A DNA stretch of 64,000 bases from Corylus avellana (taxonomy: Eukaryota; Streptophyta; Magnoliopsida; Fagales; Betulaceae), in assembly GCF_901000735.1 (NCBI RefSeq), contig NC_081547.1, positions 20,770,838 to 20,834,837 on the forward strand, read 5' to 3'. Below, piece by piece: positions 22,792-35,270 of the stretch. Position numbers and translations under genes: made by a program. Position 1 is the stretch's first letter. The number at the start of each line of letters is the position of its first letter. The notes under the pieces are model-generated. The model was given only the letters and a program-made list of their open reading frames with translations. It did no database searches and was not told the origin of the DNA.

Positions 22792-25003
22792 ATGAAACTA
22801 CTAAGTTGGAACTATTGTGGGCTCGGAAACCCACGAACAAATCAGAGCCTTTGCCAATTGGTGAGGGATAAGTAGCCCAATATTTTATTTCTCATGGAGA
22901 CAAAAATGCATAGAAATAAAATATCATCCTTACGAGGGAAACTAGGCTTTGATTGTGTGTTTGTGGTTGATTGTGTTGGGCGTAGTGGTGTTTGGCACTC
23001 TTCTGGAAGGAGAATGTGGAGCTGGAAATTCAAAATTACTCACTCCGTCACATTAATGGAGTAATTAAAGAGGTGGGTAGGGACTTTCAATAGAAACTAA
23101 GAGGATTCTACAGCAATCCAGAAACAGCCCACAGAGGGGAAGGGTGGAGCCTGTTATGGCATCTCCAAGACTTTACTCCACTTTCGTGGTTATGTGTAGG
23201 GGACTTCAATGAGATCACAGATATTTCAGAAAAATATGGTGTGGTGCTACGTCCTGACAGATGAAGGGGTTTAGAAGTATTGGAGGCATGTCAACTTAGT
23301 GATCTCAAGTTTATTGGGTCCAAATTCACTTGGTACAATAATAAAGAGGACGCCTACTTTACAAGAGAGAGACTTGATAGAGCTGTTTCTAACTCGAACT
23401 AGTGTGAGAAGTTCGGAGAGGCGGATGTCTTTGTTCTAGCACCTACAAGCTTTGACCATTATCCTCTAGTTGTAAGTTATGGGGGGAGGAGTAGTGCGGA
23501 AATAGAGATGGGAGAGGCTTTTAAGTTTAAAGCTAGCTGGATGGTCAATGATGCTTGCTTTCAAGTGGTCAAAGATGCGTGGGAAGGGGAAGGAGGAGTG
23601 ACTGAGGGGGGTCCTCTTGATATTGTTTTGAGTAAGCTCGAACAATGTAAAATTAAGTTGATGAAATGGACTAAACAGTGAGGGTATAGGCGGAAGATTG
23701 ATTGGGTAAAAAAGAAAACAGACATAATTGAGTTACTTCAGGGTCAAACCGACCAAGAGATTGTGGGTGAGATAAAAAAGCGTCAGAAGGCTATAGATGA
23801 TAAACTTGAAAGAGAAGATTTAAAATGGAAGCAAAGGGCAAAAGTCCACTGGCTATAGTATGGGGATAGAAATACCAAGTTCTTTCATTTGCATGTTAAT
23901 CAATGGAGGAAAAGAAGCCACATAGATGTAATTATGAATGTGGAAGGGGTTAAGTGCACTAATCCAGACAGTATCTATAATGCTTTCTTGGAGTACTATC
24001 AATCCCTTTTCATGTCCTCAAACCCGATAGGAAGGGATGAGTGCCTAGGGGTGGTGGAAGAAAAAGTCACGGTAGAGATGAATGGCCAGCTTGTTTTGGA
24101 TTTTACTATAGAGGAAGTTGGCTTTGCTATATCGTAAATGGCTCCGTATAAGTCCCTAAGACCAGAAGGGTTTGCTCAGTTTTTCTACGAGAAGTTTTGG
24201 CCGGTGATTGGAAAGGAGGTATATAAAGCAGTCCTCTTTTGTTTAAATTCTAGTAGATCTCATGAGTTGATAAACGACACAAATATTGTGCTCATCCCTA
24301 AAAAGAAAGTTTCTATTAGGGTTACGGACTTTAGACCTATTAGCTTATGTAATGTGATTTACAAATTGGTTGCTAAATTAATTGCTAATAGACTCAAAAG
24401 GGTTTTACCTTATATTATCTTTCCGAACCAAAGTGCATTTGTGGTTGGTAGACATATTACTGACAATGTTATAGCTACTTATGAGCTCATGCACACTATG
24501 AACACTCGCATGAAAGGGAAGATAGGCTTTATGGCGCTGAAACTTGATATGAGTAAAGTGTATGACAGAGTGAAATGGAGCTTTTTAGAAGGGGTTATGA
24601 GTAGATTGGTTTTTTCTAGCAGATGTGTTTCTCTAATAATGAAGTGCATAAGCTTAGCCTCGTACTCAATTCTGATTAATGAGAGTCCAAATGGTCACAT
24701 CAAGCCGTCTTGTGGTATTCACCAGGATGATCCCTTATCCACTTATCTTTTTATTATGTGTGCGGAGGCTCTTAGTGCATACACCAAAGGGCCGAAAGAA
24801 ATCGGGAAATTATAGGCGTTCCAATTGCACGCGGAAGGGTTAGGATAAATCATTTGTTCTTTGTAGATGACAGTCTTCTTTTCTGTAAGGCTACTTCTCA
24901 CAAATGGTCACGGCTTTAGATGGTGCTAGAAAAATATGAAGAAACGTCGGGCCAACGATTAAATAAAGAGAAAACCTCGCTCTTTTTTAGCCGAAAGACA
25001 AAG
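22792..25003 (+). pseudogene. LINE (L1-type) ORF2, copy 2, inactivated
   Basis: Same structure and same stops as copy 1. Private differences go both ways. Copy 2 keeps the usual Leu-Ile-Pro-Lys-Lys where copy 1 has Leu-Ile-Leu-Lys-Lys. Copy 1 keeps GIHQGDPL where copy 2 has GIHQDDPL, losing a conserved Gly. Shared stops and FVDD show that inactivation preceded the duplication or haplotype split. Confidence 0.92.
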
Positions 25004-26847
25004 TGTAATACCAATAATTTTTAAACGTTTTAAAATCAGTTTTAAACCCTTACTCAACAAGTTAATAGCCTTCTAAATCAGCCCTAAATAGAAAACTCTA
25101 AGCTATCTCAGCATAACCCAAAGCCCTCACACTTAACCAAAAAGCCTTGAAATAAAAACCAGACCCCACCCTTATTGACTGTACATATGCCAGAGGACCA
25201 CCGGATGTACACTCTTGTCTCTAGTACCAGATGTACATCAGGGGACCACTGGACATACGCTCTTATCTTTAGTACCAGGCATACGCCAAGGGATCTCCGG
25301 ATGTATGCTACTTTTGGGTTGACCATTGCTTAATGATTGTATGTTCAATGCTTTGGACCGTTGAATAAACAGTATCGGACGTACGCCTCAATAGTATATG
25401 ACGTCTGGTACTTTTCAGAATAGTTGGTAGCACCCTTAGCTTTTCTGGCCTATAAATACCAACCCCAACCATCCCTTTGAACCCATTCTTAAGCAGTAGA
25501 CTCTCTGAGAAACCTCTGTGTGAGTGATTTGTGAGTTTTTGATTTGAGAGAGAGAAGGAAGAAAGCTTGGTGTTCTTGCCACCTCCCGAGGTAAACCCTT
25601 GCCCCTTTTTATACTTTCAATATTGTTCTTATTGATTTATTAATGTTATGAGTTTTCAAAAGACACTATGTCAAGCTTTTTACTCATTTCCTTACGAACA
25701 AAGACTATTTTCAAAAGAGTTTCAAAAGCTTCCTTGATTCCTTGTATTGCATGATGATTGAGTTTTACGTTTATTCAATAGTGTAGAAGGGATATAGTAG
25801 CCTATAGATTTTGTAGGAACCTTAAAACACCGTTTGAAGCTTTTGACGGATTGCCTAACTCACTGACCGGACGCATGCCCTTGAGCCTAGATGGACAGCC
25901 AGAAAGCCAGGCACCCACCCTTAAGCCCCACTCACATGTATTTTAGAGTATGCCAATCCTTTTGTTAGATTAGGCTTAGTATCTTACCCGTAAGGGTCCT
26001 CTAGAATTACGTATAACGGCGTGTTGTATTTTGTTATAGTAGGATTTAGCAATGTCGGAGGATTCAAGCGAACATATGAGGTAAGTAAACACTTACGAAC
26101 ACTTTCTTAAAAACGTGGGATATGTCAGTTGACTGACCACGCGTATGATATGAGCATGTCTACTTTTTGTAATAACTTGGTAACTGCTTTAATAACTAGT
26201 TGATAAGATGCATAGTATGACATGGATACCGGTACGTATGGAATAACGGTCATGGGCTTACTATATAGACTTTATGGTCAAATGTGTGTGTGTTGTTATA
26301 TGGCTTTGGATCCAATGGTTTCGTGACCAGGCACAGCCATTCCCTAATGAATGACCACTATAAGACGAACATTATTAGTGGTGTGGGCCATCTAAGGTTG
26401 GACTCAGTTGTGCCACTAATGGGATGGACGGTAGCGTACAATGGTCGAGGGCACCGGCATTGTATTACTAGTCACTCGAGATAGCGCTAACCCTGCTGAG
26501 AATGGGTAATATCTCAGGTAGACCATACATGAGAGTTATGACATATAAAATATTAGTTTTTCCTGCATTAAAATACTTAGGCAATTGCCGCCGGGAGTAC
26601 AACACTCTTTTATTAACCAAACAATATTTTTATGGTGTATTAACGGAGACAATACCTCTTTTAAATGTTTACTAAAATTGCACGTTTATATCTGCTTAAA
26701 TGGATTCATGTCATACCTAATTGTGAGGTTTACTTACTAAGTCGTTAGACTTACGCTGTTATTACCCTTTTAGGAAGTTTGTCACTAGAACCCAAGAATG
26801 GCACAGTTGCCATTACGGACTTTGCATGACAATTATGGTTTTGACAT
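25004..26847 (+). mobile_element. LTR-like insertion, copy 2
   Basis: Begins TGTAATACCAATAATTTTTA at the same interruption point as copy 1. TATA box near 25450. A few substitutions distinguish it from copy 1. The 3' end is again interrupted by the truncated LINE. Confidence 0.5.
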
Positions 26848-27494
26848 AACGCCTTTGTTTATGGGAAGAAGATTAGTCCATCTATAAATGTGGTTGGAGG
26901 CTAATCAAACAGCAAATTCTTAGAAAGATGAAGCGGTCATAAAGCTAAACACCAATGATCAAAGATGGAAAGCCCCCAAAAGTGACTTTGTGAAAGTAAA
27001 TTGGGATGCTATTGTGGACAAACAGAAAAGGAAGATGGGGGTTGGGGTGATGGTTAGAGATAGGAAGGGAGAGGTTTTGGCGACTATGTCATCGCCAAGG
27101 GATCACATCACCAAACTAGGATTTGCGGCTTTGAGAGCAGTCTATCTATGTCATGAGCTAGGATTTTGTAGGGTGATCCTAGAAGGTGATGCTCTACAAG
27201 TGGTGCAAGAACTCAGGAATGATGATAGGAGTTGGTGTCGGTATGGACACCTTATTGAGGAAGCTCGAGGGGTATTAAATTGTCTACAAAGCTGAAAAAT
27301 TAATCATATTAGGCGACATCTCAATGGAGCAGCCCATTGCCTTGCAAAAGAAGCGCTTACTCTCCACGCGGAGTAAGGGTTTATTGAGGAAATTCTCCCC
27401 TGTATTTCGGATATTATCTCTGTAGAGCGTTGTACTTAATTTATTTTTGCTATCTATCAAATTCGTTCTATTCATTTAAAAAAAAAAAAAAAAA
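26848..27494 (+). mobile_element. 5'-truncated LINE with RNase H domain, copy 2
   Basis: The same GGTTTTGACAT duplication flanks it, at 26837-26847 and 27495-27505. In this copy a Trp codon after CLQS has become TGA at about 27293-27295, so the RNase H frame (26990-27295) is cut short. The copy 1 frame is open. Confidence 0.88.
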
Positions 27495-28143
27495 GGTTTT
27501 GACATTTTATTTAAAAATAAAATTGTTTATTTTTTGAGATAAATTATAATATTGGGTATAGCGGTTGTCTAGCAATGGTCTAACAGTGGCTCAGTGGTGG
27601 TCCGACAGAGGTTTGGCGATGGTTTGATGGTGGTCTAGTGGTTTGAGAGGGAGAAACTGAAACTCGAAAAGTAATTTACGAAATTTAAAAATGAAATCCA
27701 TTATTTTTGATAATACCAAATGCTGAAAAATACGAAAAAACGTTTTTAAGGAAAAAAATTTACGTATTTATCATTACACGCTCAAATGTCTCTACGTAAG
27801 TTTGAAAGACATGCTTTTTAATTCATCAATGTTGGGTTGTATAGACTTATTTATTTTTATTTTTTGGTTGTGGACAACCACTTTTATATAGCTTTCACCA
27901 TTAGTTTATCATTAATTTTCATATATCTGGCCTCTCATATATTTTAATATGTTTGTATATAGCAGTCTTTTCGAGTTGCATATATATGTTCTCTCATAAA
28001 CAAATTCCGTTGGTGCTTCAATCCAATATTATATTGCGACTCTTGGATACTATTTCCAACTCAGTCATTGTTTGGATTTTGAATACAAGTTTCAACCGTA
28101 TGACTAACTTTAATTTTCTGAAAGTAAGTAATCATATAATAAA

Positions 28144-29535
28144 GGGTTAATAACTCTTTTAGTATTTGGGTTTTGACGACTTTACTTTTTTTCATTTAGG
28201 TTTCAATTTGTATCACAAATGGTATCTATGTTATCTGTTATTTTTAGTTTTTGGCTCAATCAGTGTTCTGCTTGTACTCAGTTGCAAATGAGGGTAGCAT
28301 GAAGACTAGCATGTCTAGACACCTAGAATGCAGATCCGAATAGCATTTCTAGAGACTTCATTTCGAAGACATGTTCGGATAGCCAGAAGCCTTGTCCGGA
28401 CATGATTTCCAGAGAACTCATTTTTGAAGACATGTTCGGACAACCAGAAAATGTGTTAAGACATAAATTCCAGAGCGTTTAATTTACTAGACCTGTTCGG
28501 ACATATTGGGAACATGTCCAGACTTGAATTCGAGAGAGTTCATTTTACTTGGCATGTCCGGACACTCGGCTGTCATGTTCGAACATTGAGGGTTTACACA
28601 TACGTAACCCTAGCCGTGTCCAGACACGTACTTAACCCTGTCCGGGCACAGGCGCTTTATTGTTGTGTGAATTTTTATTTATACCATCTAGTATGCACAT
28701 TGTTAGGTATGCATTCAGAGAGTGAATGCTGTGAGCTAAGAGATAGTGATAGAGATATCGAATTGGAGCATCTTATCTCTCTTAGAGTAAAGGTGAGAAA
28801 TCTCATCCATTGTTTTATGATCAACACTTGAAGCCAATCGGAGTTCCGGTGAAGGAGATCACATAGAAGAAACACTCCAGAGGTTCTGGAAGAACTAGTG
28901 CGGTAGCAGACAAGTGGGTCGCTTGTCTAATACATTGAATTGTCACGAGCAAAGGTTTTGTAAGTTTGACATTGTGTAAATTCTTGTTTTTCTATAGTGA
29001 AGTGATTTTTTGGGTTTGGTTGCCCCGAAAAGGTTTTACATTTAGAGATTTCTCTAAATGATTTCATCTTCGTAACCAAATATCTGTGTACTTTAAGATT
29101 CATTGCATGTCTGTATTTGATTGACTATTCTAAGTTAGGCTAGATCTAATTCCGCACATTATTTTGTGAAACACCTATTCAATCATAACAGGTGTAAATT
29201 GAAATCAATTAGGTTTTTCATTATCGATAAAAAAGGGATTAGTACCTCCTTCTAAATTTGGTAAAAAAAAATCTCACCATTTACCAAGTGTTCTAATTTT
29301 TTGTGAATTTTTTTTTTTATAATTTTTTTTATGATTTTTTAATTTTCTTCTTTTTTAAAAAAATTTGTTAGGACACGTGACAGTTTTTTTAAGGACACAA
29401 TTAGTTTTTTTGATGGAATATAGAAGGGTAGTAATCCCGTTTTTATGGATAACATAGATAGTATGTGATACAAATTGAAACTTAGGTAAAAAAATAAAGT
29501 AATTAAAACCCTAGTACTTATAAGGTATTTAACCC
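28144..29535. mobile_element. Long-TIR element with perfect 9-bp TSD (Mutator-like)
   Basis: TATAATAAA occurs exactly at 28135-28143 and 29536-29544. The left end GGGTTAATAACTCTTTTAGTATTTGGG is mirrored by the right end, reverse complement GGGTTAAATACCTTATAAGT. The shared TTTCAATTTGTATCACA lies about 60 bases in on the left and its mirror near 29467. A 9-bp duplication with long TIRs indicates Mutator-like. No transposase. The interior contains LTR-like sequence (see 28546-29215). Confidence 0.85.
28546..29215 (+). mobile_element. Possible Copia LTR remnant inside the long-TIR element
   Basis: Sequence such as ATTTTTGGGTTTGGTTGCCCC and AATTCCGCACATTATTTTGTG followed by AACACCTATTCAATC resembles the U5/primer-site end of plant Copia LTRs. 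Repeated TGTCCGGACA and TGTCCAGACA palindromes lie near 28390-28645. No boundaries were found, so this is a resemblance only. Confidence 0.3.
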
Positions 29536-29544
29536 TATAATAAA

Positions 29545-30205
29545 TCTAGGAACAACATTACTCATAACCCTAGTGAAAAGATATACAACTTTAACTAAAA
29601 ATAATATAAACCAAAAAGTCAATAGACCTTGTCAAAATTCGCTCTTGTTAATTCTCTATCTAAATTAATAGAAACTTTTCAATTGGATAAAAACTTGTTA
29701 GAAAATAAAACAAATTTTAATTTAAAATATCTTTATTTGAAATTATACAACAACTCATACATCACAAAAATTGGATTTCTTTCTTCTAAATAACAAAATA
29801 TTTCAACAGAGATTATGCGAGCAAAGAAATGAAATGATATGAAGAAAACACTTATGGTGCTAATTGCATTGATTATGCTTTTGTGGCAGAAGCAATTGTG
29901 GTAGAAGCAAATGACCCTCTTGCCCTTCCTTCTATTTCCCCTCCTCTCTTCCTCCCTCCTCTGTTCTCCTTCAGTATTTTCATTTCCCTCCATTGATTGA
30001 TTTTAAAAACCCGATGAAAAAAATCTATAAATATCTAATATGCCCTATGACATGTTGTATGTATTGCATAAGCAGGCGAAACGGCTACGAATTTTGCGAT
30101 GATCAGTTTATGCAATCTTTTAGATGCGAGCATGGATTGCGCTCTTAATTGCATAAAGTCTATGATCATTAATCTTGGGTCTGGTATAAAGTTCTCTCTC
30201 TCTCT
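29545..30205. other. Non-genic AT-rich sequence
   Basis: No feature supported. Minus-strand open frames of 85-86 codons look like chance: no domain is visible and one is a low-complexity Glu/Arg stretch from a CT-rich tract at 29915-29990. Confidence 0.45.
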
Positions 30206-30916
30206 CACTACAAAAAATACACTACAAGAACTTTTGCCCATTAGCAGCAACATTATTAGCGTTGACTTTTTACCGTCGATGATAATAAGCACATATTAGT
30301 GTCCACAGCTAATACTCGACCTTAATGCTAAAAACACGTTAGTATTGGTGTCCACTTTCAAGTTGACGCTAATATGTCAACACTAATATCCTGGCAGGAA
30401 ATTATGTTGTGCGTGCATGGGTTGAGGTGGGAAAACAATTAGTGGTGATAATTTACTATTAGGGTCGACAAATGTCGACGCTACTAATAAACAATCAACG
30501 TCCACATCACTAATGTGTTTTCTTACGAGCCACAGGGGAGACACTATACATCAAAGCTGATGACCTATTATCATCGTCGACTATTTTTTGACGACAATGA
30601 TAATAGGTCATTAGCATCCACTTTTCGTTGATGCTATTGACCCTCTATCAAAATAATTAAAATATAAAAAAAAAAAATTTAATTTAAATGTATGAGCGTC
30701 AACCCAAAAGTGGACGTTGCTGACCTATTATCAGCGTCGACTATTTTATGTGGATGCTGATAATGGTCATCAGCATCCAATTTTGGTTGAAACTATTTAC
30801 TCTCTATCAAAATAATTAAAATAAAAAATTGAAATTCGAAAGGTATCAGCGTCAACCAAAAAGTGGATGTTGATGACCTATTATCAACGTCGGTATAGGT
30901 CATTTTTCGAGTAGTG
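30206..30916. mobile_element. CACTA-like non-autonomous element
   Basis: The left end CACTACAAAAAATA faces the right end, which inverted reads CACTACTCGAAAAATG. A second terminus-like CACTACAAGAAC lies 13 bases inside the left end. The body repeats AGCGTCGACTATTTT and GCATCCACTTTT-type motifs in both orientations and contains a ~155-bp direct duplication (about 30601-30756 and 30757-30900). No matching 3-bp target duplication was found, so the boundaries are approximate. Confidence 0.7.
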
Positions 30917-31625
30917 CACTCAATCAAAAACATAAGGATATAAGAATTCCATAAACTAAAAATCAAATCAAACAAAACGTCATATAAAAAATTAAACCTA
31001 AGCCATCTTAAATTGTTATTATTATTATAACTCATCCCACTAAAACTTAACCTTTAAACCCTTAGACTTAACATAGAAAGTACGCTGGAACAAAACAAAC
31101 TACTGTTCTAAGTGCACTTATTTGTTGCAACCATCTTATATGGTCCATCAAGAACGGCTCACTCGATTGCATCATAGTTTATCAAGTGACGTCCATAACC
31201 TAGATGTGGCCCCACATGTGGCCACTGGCATGGAGCTGGTCTTATGTTGATCGCCAACCCTTACACACACGGAGTAATTATGTGTCAATCGCTCAAGAGT
31301 TTAAAGGAAAGAGAAGATTTATGATGTATGTGAATGTTTTATTTGTATTTTTTATGTTTTGAAACTTAAAATTTTTTCTAATTTTATTTATTGTATGTTG
31401 TATGTACTTACTGAGTATTTGACTCACCCTTTCTGTTTGTGTTTTAAAACAACTGAGATGATGTCACAAATGGTTCTACAGGCTAAGGAAACTCGAGAAA
31501 GAAGTCCTCACATAAAAAAAGAATTGAATAAGTGCACCTAGCACATTAGTTTGTATTTTTACAACCTACTTTCTATGTTAATTCTAATGGTTTAAGCGTT
31601 AAGTTTTATTGTGATGAGTTGTACA
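30917..31625. other. Non-genic sequence
   Basis: No domain-bearing frame. An (ATT)n patch is at 31014-31028. Frames here are short and AT-driven. Confidence 0.45.
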
Positions 31626-32471
31626 AATAATAATAAGATGGCTTATATCTAAAATGTTATGAGACATTTGGTTTAATTTGATTTTTATTTAAAGGAATTC
31701 TTACGTTTGACATATCATCAAAAGAAAGGTAGAAGAAGGAAGAGGGAAGAAGATGGCTCTATTCATTTTTTTGTCAAAACACACAGTTTAAATAAAGCTC
31801 AAAACACATCGTTTTGAGATTTGAAAAGAGGCAGTTAAATGCGTGTGGTCCCTATTGACATAAAACTTGAGATTTTTTTAATTTTAATTTTAAAATCAAA
31901 AAAGTTGACATAAAGTCTGCATCGACTGAAAGGGCTTAAAAAAATAAAAATAAAAATTTAAAAAAATCTAGGTTGTACGTGGCACAGAGACTTTAAACAA
32001 GTGTAGTCTTTTACTTTTCTTATTGCCAAGAAATACATTGATCACAATCTGATAAATTAACGCGCCAGGCATAAAGTAAATTGTAAGTTACATTTATGTG
32101 TTTTGAATAATAATTAATTTTTATTGAATTATTTATTTATTTCATAAGTTATATTCTTTAATATTTTTTAATTAATTTTGCTTAACTTTATTTTTTCGTT
32201 CATTAAAAAAAAAAAGAATTGCCTCCTCTGAACTAAAATTCTGGCTCTGCCATTGGTGCCATGTGAGACCCAAAAGTACGAAAACAACGTAATTGTTCTA
32301 ATACCAATGTAAGAAAACATAGAAACATACTTCTAGGACCTTTTTAGTGGTTGTTTCACGTTAGCTTCCATTGTCACCATGCCTTTATGTTCAAACTATT
32401 TCTACTCGAGATGGTGTTTGCTATTAAAGCAAATAACACAGTTTCCACCGTCTAAGACCTTCTCATTGTCA
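31626..32471. repeat. Dispersed repeat, copy A, holding two empty insertion sites
   Basis: Collinear with 50964-52931 once two insertions are removed from that copy. TCTGCATCGA at 31916-31925 and TTAAACAAG at 31993-32001 each occur once here. Each is duplicated around an insert in the other copy. Function of the ancestral sequence unknown. Confidence 0.9.
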
Positions 32472-32474
32472 GAT

Positions 32475-32690
32475 CTCTAATGGTTTATAGACATAAAGTT
32501 ATTGTTATAAAGTTTTTGTGCACATGTATAAATAAAATTAGACCCCGAATGACTTATTAGAACTTATTCATACAAAATTATACCATATAAATATTTTGTT
32601 TAGAAAGATTAATACATTGTAATACATTGAAGGAAATGTTAATATAATAACATAACCGCCGTGATTCATGCATTGTATCTCTCTAAATAA
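32475..32690. repeat. Dispersed repeat, second copy of 3000-3176
   Basis: Shares TTTTTGTGCACATGTA, TTGTTTAGAAAGATTAA and ATAACCGCCGTGATTCATG with 3000-3176 in the same orientation. Confidence 0.7.
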
Positions 32691-33074
32691 AACTAAAGCT
32701 TGAGTAGTTTTTAAATATGGTCATATTCAGTTTTAGTTACCCAAATGATTTTAAAGATGTGACATGTGCGCCAACTTGGAGAATGTTAGAATAAATCTTC
32801 TAAGGTGTCACACATGTCACATATATTATATGTATATAGCATATAATATTAATAGAATTCTCATTTAAATTAAACTTTTGGGTAATTAATATATTGATAA
32901 CTACTAAAGGTGAAAGGTTATTTCATTTCACTAAAAGTTGTCTTCCTTGATGGAAGGAAGGAACGTAAGGTTAATTCGATAAAGGTCTTGGCCTATAAAT
33001 AGGCCTGTTGTATCCATCAGTCACAACATGAACATGAGAAATGGATAGGCCAACTTATCTACCGCTCTCCAATA

Positions 33075-33310
33075 TAGGGCTGTAAATAAACCAGTTCGTC
33101 CGACAGCCCGCTTGACACCCGCTTGGCTAAGCTCGGCCCGAACCCGAGCCCAGTACTGTAGTAACCTGCTTGTTACTGTTGAAACTCGCTCGATAAATAA
33201 GAGATACATACCTGACGCTCTCGACAAAACCCGATAGGGGCTCGCGAGGCTAACTCGTTTAACGCTCATATAAAGCCCAACTCGACTCGCTCGTCCGACT
33301 CGTTATATTA
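33075..33310. mobile_element. hAT-like element end (TAGGGCTGTAAAT family)
   Basis: TAGGGCTGTAAATAAACCAG followed by GCCCGC/CTCGGCC-type repeats and an AT-rich interior is the terminal texture of plant non-autonomous hAT elements. The right end was not located. Confidence 0.4.
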
Positions 33311-33421
33311 TATATATAATTGGTTATATTATATGCATATTGATTATTGAATAATTGGTTCTCATGTTCCTGTTTTTTGCTTTGTTTTTTTCTCGAAAGT
33401 GTTCTTATAAAAATAAAATAA

Positions 33422-33452
<31 letters not shown>

Positions 33453-33929
33453 TAAATGTATAAGATCAATACTTAATCGTATGATCCAATGACAATTCAA
33501 ATACTTAATCAATTATTCATATACAATGACAATGTGATTCATATAATATCAAATTAAGTAATTGGTATTTGATTCAACAATGTGTTACTTATAAGTTTAT
33601 AATCACAATTGAAGTATTAATGTATTATCATTATAATTTACATGATTATATCAGGTGATCAATTGATCATTAAATCATGTGATTATATAATAACAAATTA
33701 TACATATATAATATGTAGGGGTGTTAAGTGATAATACTTTGAAAATTGGAATCGTATATCACATAATCATTAATCATTATATAATCATATGGTATATCTG
33801 CATAAGTTATTGTGTTATTTAACCAATACATTATACTTATATATATTTTATTATTAGAAAACGTATATCACATGATTTTAGATCTAATATAATATTAATA
33901 TGAATTGTGAGATAATATGATCATATAAT
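33310..33929. repeat. AT-rich repeat family
   Basis: Motifs such as AATACTTAATCATATGATTC, ATGTATTATCATTATAATTT and ATTATACATATATAATATG recur here and at 35430-36230 and 38886-39075. An (AAT)n microsatellite is at 33421-33450. Probably interiors of related hAT-like elements. No gene. Confidence 0.6.
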
Positions 33930-33937
33930 TTAAGTAT

Positions 33938-34050
33938 GTCTTCAAGAGGTAGCTCAATCGGCTGGGATCACGCCTAATGAAGCGGAGGTCATTAGTTCGA
34001 ATCCCCCTCCCCCCCTTGTGCGACATGTCAAAAAAAAAAAAAAAAAAAAA
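33938..34050 (+). mobile_element. tRNA-derived SINE, copy 1
   Basis: A pol III box A-like GGTAGCTCAATCGGCTGGGA and a box B-like AGTTCGAATCC stand at tRNA-like spacing. A GACATGTC segment and a ~20-base A tail follow. TTAAGTAT flanks it at 33930-33937 and 34051-34058. Two relatives lie at 54837 and 59575. It is not a functional tRNA: no 3' acceptor half pairs with the 5' end. Confidence 0.85.
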
Positions 34051-34407
34051 TTAAGTATAAGTGTATGACCGTTAGATCATAAGGAATTTAGGACTTAGAG
34101 TTTGAGCATTACCATTAGATTAAATTATTGATAATTAGTAACTAATGTGTTTCTTATAATTTATATATTATAATCACAATTTGCTGTAAGTGAAAACTTA
34201 ACAATTTGAATTTAAATCATATGTCATGAATCGTGATCATGAGATCATATAATATAAGTATATAACAATTAACATTAACCCATATAATGATACAATCATA
34301 TAAGTATATAAATGTTTACATATAAGATGCAATATATATTAATATTGACATTATATACTTGACTTTTGTTAAGCATTAGAGAAAACCTTTTATAAGGACC
34401 ATCTGGA

Positions 34408-34840
34408 TAATACCCCTTTTACAGCCCCCAATCAATAACGGACACATAAGCAAAAACATAAAAAGTACACAAAAATAAGTTGGACCAAAATACACTAGAT
34501 TTTAAGTTGATAAAATCCCTAAAAGGTTAACCTTCCAGGCTTCCACCTCTAGGTTTTAGTTTTGAATCCAAAAACGAGTTTTGAGGCATTAAAAACGGGT
34601 TTTGAGGCGAGTCACGGCCGGCGGGGTTTGAGGCGTTCATCGCCAGTCAAACCCGTGGGTCTCGCCAGACCCACGCCGTTGGTCCGGCTACGGGTTTTTT
34701 TTTTCTCTGATTTGGTATGATTGTTCTCACTTTTATTTTTTGCATTTTTCTTAAATTGATGATGTGTCACATAATAATTAGAGGCTGCAAAATGGGTGTT
34801 TTCAGGATGGACATGATAGTAGGGGCCCTCCAAGCATTAA
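34408..34840. mobile_element. MITE-like repeat with GC-rich core
   Basis: It shares with 56283-56990 the order ACAGCCCCCAATCAA, CACTAGATTT, GGTTAACCTTCCA, AAACGGGTTTTGAGGC, GCCAGACCCACGCCGT and GATAGTAGGGGC. The ends are loosely inverted. No coding capacity; the minus-strand frame in it is a shadow of the repeat. Confidence 0.6.
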
Positions 34841-35270
34841 CATTTTAACATATTAACTAAATAATACTATATGTAATATCATAATAGACTAGTAGTGTGT
34901 GTGACATAAAGCGTTTGACATTGTCATTTAAAAAACACTAAATTTAAAATAAGAAAAAAAATACGTGATTGAAAAAAACACAATTTTAAAAATCGCAATT
35001 ATTAAAATTGAAATATCAAACTGACCGTAAATAATACTAAATAACATAATTTTTATTCATAATTCCTAAATTTTGAATTTTGAATTTTTGATTGAATTTA
35101 ATCATAGCCGTCCAACTTAATTTAATTTAATCTCAATCGTTAGATTTGATCAAGGGAACCGCTCTCACCATCAGATGCACACAAAGGATTAATTCCAGGA
35201 GATGCTATAAATAGATCTCTTAAAAAAAAAAAAACCCCTAACTCTAACCTAAATTTCTTTGTTCTGCGTT

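Larger units (their letters stand above)
19436..28545 (+). repeat. ~9.1-kb block, copy 2
   Basis: Same order and orientation as 9676-18833, with substitutions and small indels: for example 4 bases missing near 23261, and one MITE arm that differs. Copy 2 continues past the point where copy 1 meets its gap. Confidence 0.95.

Noticed and set aside
33946..34010. A tRNA gene (box A and box B present)
   Set aside because: No acceptor-stem pairing, followed by a spacer and A tail, flanked by a target duplication, and two relatives exist: it is a SINE.
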